DNA of 64,000 nt, taken from Bacteroides cellulosilyticus. GTDB taxonomy: Bacteria; Bacteroidota; Bacteroidia; Bacteroidales; Bacteroidaceae. The first letter of the stretch is position 1. Each line of letters starts with the position of its first letter. Positions 61,704-64,000 of the stretch are shown here, in pieces. The stretch lies in the NCBI RefSeq assembly GCF_020091405.1, contig NZ_CP081903.1, positions 4,092,501-4,156,500 of the forward strand, given 5' to 3'. A program made the position numbers and the translations under genes. Under the pieces are notes generated by a model, which made no database searches, was not told the origin of the DNA, and worked only from the letters and a program-made list of their open reading frames with translations.

Positions 61704-63547
61704 TGCGCTGCCTCCTTTCTGTTGGTAGAGTGAATCGGGTGAGTAAATAAGAAGCGGGAACCATCCTTATATTCAGGATCTATCCATATTCTTCCGCCGA
61801 AACGTTCTACAATCAATTGACAGATAGAGAGTCCCAATCCGCTGCCTTGGGCATTTTCATTCAGCTTTTCAAAACGGTTAAATATCTGTCCCTGTTTTTC
61901 CGGGGCGATCCCACAACCGGTATCTGTAACCGAAAACACAGTCATTTCTTCTGATTCTTTCTCCAATAATAAGGTTATGCTACCTTCTGTGGTAAATTTG
62001 GTTGCATTAATCAACAGATTGATAAGTAACTGCTGGAGGCGTGCTTCATCCGTATAGATTTCCATTTTTTCATGAGACGTTTGGAATAGGACTGCGGCGG
62101 ATGTTTGCTTTATCTTCTCTACCGTATCCACTACATTGCGACAAATAGCTACTGCATCGCTGTTTCCAAACTGGAATTGCATTTTCCCGATTTCCAAACT
62201 GGAAAGGTCAACAACATCGTCTATCAGCTTCAAAAGTAAGTCTGAATTTTGCTGAATGATTTCATTGCATTGTTGTCGGGTTCCGATGTCAATATTAGCA
62301 TCGGTCAGAATAGATGAGAAACCGGACAAGGCATTTAGTGGAGTACGTATTTCATGACTCATATTCGACAGAAAAAGACTTTTGGTACGAATGGAGTTCT
62401 CAGCACTTTGCCGGGCTTTTTCCAATTTATGTTGAGATGCAATCAAGCGTGCATTGATTTTACGAATATAAAGTACGGATACAATAGATATGCCTAGAAT
62501 GAGGATACAACCTATAATTGAATAAAAAAGCAGGCGGCTTCGCTCACTTTGATTATCCATCTCAAGACGGTCCACCTGATATATGGTTCGCAACAGGTTT
62601 ATCTGGGTGGAATAATTACGGGCATTGATAGAATCTCGTGCAATATTGATGTCTTGAAAAATGGCACATGCCTCTCTAGGCCTGCTTTGTTTGGTATACA
62701 GGTGTGCCAGTGAATTCTTCATTTTCAGATATCTGTTATAGACATTGGCACTGCTGGTATTGATGGTCAGCTCATTATATAATTTGATAGCTAGTTCGTC
62801 ATCTCCAATTCTTTTGGCATATTCAGCTTGTATATATTTCAAGATAGAACTATGAAAATAAAACGGATAGTATTCATACCATTCTTCTGCTTCCTGAATA
62901 TATTTCCGGACTTTATCCATATCATTATTATAGAGGTAATAATATGCTTGGAAGATATTTTCTATGAAACGGCTGTGCTGGTAATCATTCATTTGTTTCA
63001 TCTGATCCAAATGGGCTTTAGCTTCATCCATCCTCCCCATTCTGATGAGGGTTGGAATTAGTTGAATCAAGACTTTTTCCTGTAATTTTTCGGAGTCGGA
63101 TACTTTATGCAATTTCTGCATGGCTATTTCGTATTCTTCGATAGCCTCATTATTCATGTTGGCATTAAGATAAGTATCTCCTATTGCATAATGGGCTATG
63201 GCTATGCCGATATCGTATTTCATTTGAGTGGCCTGTTTCAGCATAACATTCGCTTTTTCCAACGCTTCGTTGATGTGACCGTCTGAAACGAGGGCATATA
63301 CAGCCATCTGCTGCATAAGGAACATGTATTTATAGTCCTTTCTGCTACGGAATACTTCTACAAGCTCATTTTCCCATTGGGCGATATCGCTTAATCTGAC
63401 TTCCTGAGAATAACCTAAGTTGTTATCCATCAGGTATTCCATAAGATGTATACGCTCATCTTCCAAATCCTTGCTTGCAGACAGGATATAGGAAGTACCG
63501 TAAAATAACATCAACAATAATAGTATGATCGTTTTACTGAGCTTCAC
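61700..63547 (-). CDS. TPR-domain sensor histidine kinase (active)
   Basis: 615 residues: signal peptide (1-23), TPR-like periplasmic repeats to about 315, membrane helix at about 324-347 ('LLFYSIIGCILILGISIVSVLYI'), HisKA with H398 in '[19 protein letters not shown]', HATPase with N box 'LLINLLINATKFTTEG', G1 'DTGCGIAPE', F box 'FNRFEKLNENAQG' and G2 'GSGLGLSICQLI'. Complete kinase without a receiver domain. First gene of a two-gene unit with the pseudokinase. Promoter -7 TATTTTTG at 63591-63598. Confidence 0.94.
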   Translation of the reverse strand: MKLSKTIILLLLMLFYGTSYILSASKDLEDERIHLMEYLMDNNLGYSQEVRLSDIAQWENELVEVFRSRKDYKYMFLMQQMAVYALVSDGHINEALEKANVMLKQATQMKYDIGIAIAHYAIGDTYLNANMNNEAIEEYEIAMQKLHKVSDSEKLQEKVLIQLIPTLIRMGRMDEAKAHLDQMKQMNDYQHSRFIENIFQAYYYLYNNDMDKVRKYIQEAEEWYEYYPFYFHSSILKYIQAEYAKRIGDDELAIKLYNELTINTSSANVYNRYLKMKNSLAHLYTKQSRPREACAIFQDINIARDSINARNYSTQINLLRTIYQVDRLEMDNQSERSRLLFYSIIGCILILGISIVSVLYIRKINARLIASQHKLEKARQSAENSIRTKSLFLSNMSHEIRTPLNALSGFSSILTDANIDIGTRQQCNEIIQQNSDLLLKLIDDVVDLSSLEIGKMQFQFGNSDAVAICRNVVDTVEKIKQTSAAVLFQTSHEKMEIYTDEARLQQLLINLLINATKFTTEGSITLLLEKESEEMTVFSVTDTGCGIAPEKQGQIFNRFEKLNENAQGSGLGLSICQLIVERFGGRIWIDPEYKDGSRFLFTHPIHSTNRKEAAQ

Positions 63548-63590
63548 CTTATTAACTAATACGTTTACAATGATATGTGATTAATTGCGA

Positions 63591-63598
63591 CAAAAATA
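63591..63598 (-). promoter_or_regulatory. -7 element of the kinase pair
   Basis: CAAAAATA on the plus strand reads TATTTTTG on the minus strand, 44 bp before the start codon. Confidence 0.5.
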
Positions 63599-63601
63599 AC
63601 T

Positions 63602-63639
63602 AAAAAGGACGAGATATCCGAAAATGTCTCGTCCTTTTT
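63602..63639. terminator. Intrinsic terminator after rho
   Basis: Perfect 13-bp stem (63602-63614 with 63627-63639, AAAAAGGACGAGA) and 12-nt loop; A and T tracts at the stem ends make it bidirectional. Confidence 0.85.
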
Positions 63640-63686
63640 GTATATTTAATCCTATTTCTTGTTGATTGTATCCTTTGACTTCAGTT

Positions 63687-64000
63687 TTAGCTGTTCATAC
63701 TCATTAGGAATTCGTCGTTGTCTTTGGTTTTTTCCATACGATCTTTTACGAAATCCATAGCTTCTATCGGGTTCATATCAGCCAGATATTTGCGGAGTAT
63801 CCACATGCGATCCAATGTTTGCTTATCCTGCAACAGATCATCGCGACGAGTGCTGGAAGCAACAATGTTGACTGCAGGGAAAATACGTTTGTTGGACAGG
63901 TTGCGGTCAAGTTGCAACTCCATGTTACCTGTACCTTTGAATTCTTCGAAGATAACTTCGTCCATTTTAGAACCGGTATCAATCAATGCAGTAGCCAGGA
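63687..64000 (-). CDS. rho: Transcription termination factor Rho (partial, C-terminal end)
   Basis: Only the last about 104 residues are in the window; the frame is open to the edge. '[21 protein letters not shown]', '[21 protein letters not shown]', '[28 protein letters not shown]' and the end '[11 protein letters not shown]' are the conserved C-terminus of the Rho hexameric RNA helicase, including R-loop and Arg-finger area residues. It is followed by a good intrinsic terminator. Confidence 0.96.
   Translation of the reverse strand, partial: LATALIDTGSKMDEVIFEEFKGTGNMELQLDRNLSNKRIFPAVNIVASSTRRDDLLQDKQTLDRMWILRKYLADMNPIEAMDFVKDRMEKTKDNDEFLMSMNS

Overview
The window looks like chromosomal DNA of a gut Bacteroides. 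Evidence: a SusC/SusD polysaccharide-utilisation locus with an ECF sigma/anti-sigma pair, DUF1735, DUF4876, DUF6850, DUF4468 and HU-HIG type proteins, a CblA/CepA-like class A beta-lactamase, and many promoters with the Bacteroides -7 element TAnnTTTG. The exact species cannot be fixed from the sequence alone, but the lactamase resembles those of the B. uniformis group.

Layout. 1-8213 (minus strand) is a polysaccharide-utilisation locus: ECF sigma factor, FecR-type anti-sigma, SusC (with STN domain), SusD, a catalytically degenerate GH18-like lipoprotein and a DUF1735 lipoprotein cut by the window edge. The set resembles N-glycan loci, and a plus-strand promoter plus terminator facing the SusC leader suggests a DonS-like antisense RNA. 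8535-10475 holds a GDPD-like exoprotein and class I fructose-bisphosphate aldolase. 10520-11773 is an orphan chimera of a beta-helix-like module with a contractile-injection-system tape-measure (CIS_TMP) domain. 12161-21064 holds a membrane AraC regulator, a TonB receptor/DUF4876/DUF6850 export or uptake operon, a ferredoxin and a membrane TPR-AraC regulator. 21169-28651 holds a lipoprotein flavin reductase-like protein, FabH, glutamine synthetase, a dead beta-lactamase-fold protein fused to DUF302, a MutS-like ATPase and a small YtxH-like protein.

28652-34100 is the accessory part: a 30-bp-arm hairpin repeat, a compact TIR / three-TM / TIR operon (candidate anti-phage module), a DUF4468 protein, a frameshifted lipoprotein, a 22-bp repeat array, a tyrosine recombinase, and directly after its stop codon a 324-bp segment bounded by perfect 23-bp inverted repeats, a candidate locally controlled invertible DNA switch. 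34313-37543 is a beta-lactamase/Nudix/arginase-family run with a LuxR regulator. 37658-44791 holds an acetyltransferase, DUF1349, an NAD(P)-binding protein, two alkyl-DNA repair proteins (Ogt-like and AraC-Ogt), a second hexapeptide transferase and a metal P-type ATPase with its Fur-family regulator.

44796-64000 is rich in signalling: a TPR-AraC membrane regulator, three apparently active PAS or TPR histidine kinases, and a translationally coupled kinase/pseudokinase pair. Between them lie a pentapeptide-repeat protein, an HU-like protein with an upstream array of five 22-bp palindromic repeats, an Rpn-type nuclease with a GREE repeat tail, a B12/radical SAM enzyme, a PIN toxin with a 47-codon partner, tRNA-His, a CapA-like protein, folD, ffh and the 3' end of rho. 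The most rewarding items for follow-up are the CIS_TMP chimera, the TIR-TM-TIR operon, the invertible segment and the HU-linked palindrome array.
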